Below, in pieces: positions 5,111 through 5,298 of a stretch of 5,298 nucleotides of DNA. This DNA comes from Bulleidia sp. (lineage in GTDB: Bacteria; Bacillota_I; Bacilli_A; Erysipelotrichales; Erysipelotrichaceae): assembly GCA_016293365.1 (NCBI GenBank), contig JAEDEK010000129.1:1-5298 (forward strand). The letters are read 5' to 3'. The position numbers and the translations under genes are program-made. Positions within the stretch are counted from its first letter, which is position 1. The number at the start of each line of letters is the position of its first letter. Below the pieces are notes generated by a model. It saw only the letters and a program-made list of their open reading frames with translations. It had not been told where the DNA came from and did no database searches.

Positions 5111-5153
5111 GAACATGGGGGAAGTCTGTACATCATCCATTTTCTGCATATGA

Positions 5154-5162
5154 TGCGATAAT
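5154..5162 (+). promoter_or_regulatory. Extended -10 promoter candidate after the GNAT gene
   Basis: TGCGATAAT combines a TGn extension with GATAAT (five of six to TATAAT). No good -35 lies 17 bp upstream (CATCCA at 5134-5139), but extended -10 promoters can work without one. Initiation near 5169 would produce an RNA starting just before the hairpins at 5180-5228, i.e. a leader of about 130 nt or more for a gene beyond the right edge. Confidence 0.45.
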
Positions 5163-5179
5163 ATGTGGACCCGTCAACT

Positions 5180-5228
5180 GCCCGGCAATGAATTGCCAGG
5201 CTTGAAGAGAATGATCTGAGGATCATTC
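5180..5228. repeat. Pair of strong hairpins in the post-GNAT leader region
   Basis: GCC-C-GGCAAT-ga-ATTGCC-A-GGC (5180-5201) forms a 9-bp stem with one C/A mismatch. GAATGATC-tgag-GATCATTC (5209-5228) is a perfect 8-bp stem with a 4-nt loop. Neither is followed by a T tract, so they are not terminators themselves. Set in a row before the terminator at 5258-5283, they look like the folded part of a leader RNA. Confidence 0.6.
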
Positions 5229-5257
5229 GCATCAACTTACCCGGATACAGCGATTCC

Positions 5258-5283
5258 TACAGTAACGATGCTACTGTATTTTT
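5258..5283 (+). terminator. Intrinsic terminator upstream of the next gene
   Basis: TACAGTA (5258-5264) pairs perfectly with TACTGTA (5272-5278) across a 7-nt loop, ACGATGC, and TTTTT follows (5279-5283). The stem is AT-rich and so only moderately stable. It may end the mntP-GNAT transcript, or serve as an attenuator for the gene whose ribosome-binding site appears 10 bases later. The loop's GATGC (5267-5271) can pair with GCATC (5229-5233), a possible but short alternative fold. Confidence 0.65.
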
Positions 5284-5292
5284 CTGCCAGTT

Positions 5293-5298
5293 AAGGGG
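5293..5298 (+). promoter_or_regulatory. Ribosome-binding site of a gene beyond the right edge
   Basis: AAGGGG at the last six bases is a good Shine-Dalgarno match, like the AAGGGAG used by the HAD gene. It suggests a start codon within about 10 bases past the window. It is placed directly after the terminator at 5258-5283, as in the mntP leader, where terminator and ribosome-binding site are also adjacent. Confidence 0.45.

Noticed and set aside
5165..5298. A frame with TGA at 5189 read as selenocysteine, with the hairpin at 5209-5228 as SECIS
   Set aside because: A TAA lies just upstream at 5159, there is no ribosome-binding site, the context is not a known redox motif, and the loop TGAG does not look like a bacterial SECIS loop.
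5192..5298. A 35-codon frame open to the right edge (IARLEENDLRIIRINLPGYS and on), perhaps a partial gene
   Set aside because: There is no start codon after the TGA at 5189. A run of this length is not rare by chance, and the same bases form two hairpins, a terminator and a ribosome-binding site.
1..5298. Mobile elements, CRISPR arrays, tRNA or rRNA genes
   Set aside because: No transposase, terminal inverted repeats with target duplications, regularly spaced repeats, cloverleaf or rRNA-like sequence was found.

Overview
The window looks like chromosomal DNA of a moderately low-GC member of the Bacillota. I infer a gut-type relative such as the Erysipelotrichia, from codon use, purine-rich Shine-Dalgarno sites, TGA used as stop, short intergenic gaps and riboswitch control of mntP. 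No rRNA, tRNA, insertion sequence or CRISPR array is visible. All five full genes are on the + strand.

Layout. (1) Positions 1-129 hold the probable tail of an upstream reading frame and an extended -10 promoter. They lead into a 274-residue protein that I do not recognise (130-954), in which a short beta-hairpin-like motif occurs twice. (2) Positions 955-1544 lack a convincing gene. They hold two tiny overlapping open frames, a perfect 10-bp inverted repeat, two perfect short hairpins (one with a GAAA tetraloop), a terminator-like hairpin and a near-palindrome. The stretch could be a decayed gene, a structured RNA, or a long attenuated leader. (3) A Cof-type HAD-IIB phosphatase (1545-2390) overlaps by one base a 12-helix MFS exporter (2390-3625), so the two form a coupled pair. 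(4) Positions 3626-3807 carry a manganese (yybP-ykoY type) riboswitch with a complete terminator/antiterminator switch, just before mntP, the Mn2+ efflux pump (3808-4401). A GNAT acetyltransferase (4412-5110) follows 10 bp later. (5) Positions 5111-5298 hold a promoter-like site, two strong hairpins, a terminator and, at the very edge, an AAGGGG ribosome-binding site. This fits a leader for a gene outside the window.

Working together: the clearest regulatory story is mntP. High Mn2+ should stabilise the aptamer, free an antiterminator strand and allow transcription of the pump and the co-transcribed acetyltransferase. The HAD/MFS pair may dephosphorylate and export a small molecule, but the substrate cannot be read from sequence. 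The most original material is the fully traceable three-way switch of the riboswitch and the two unexplained structured intergenic regions (955-1544 and 5154-5298).
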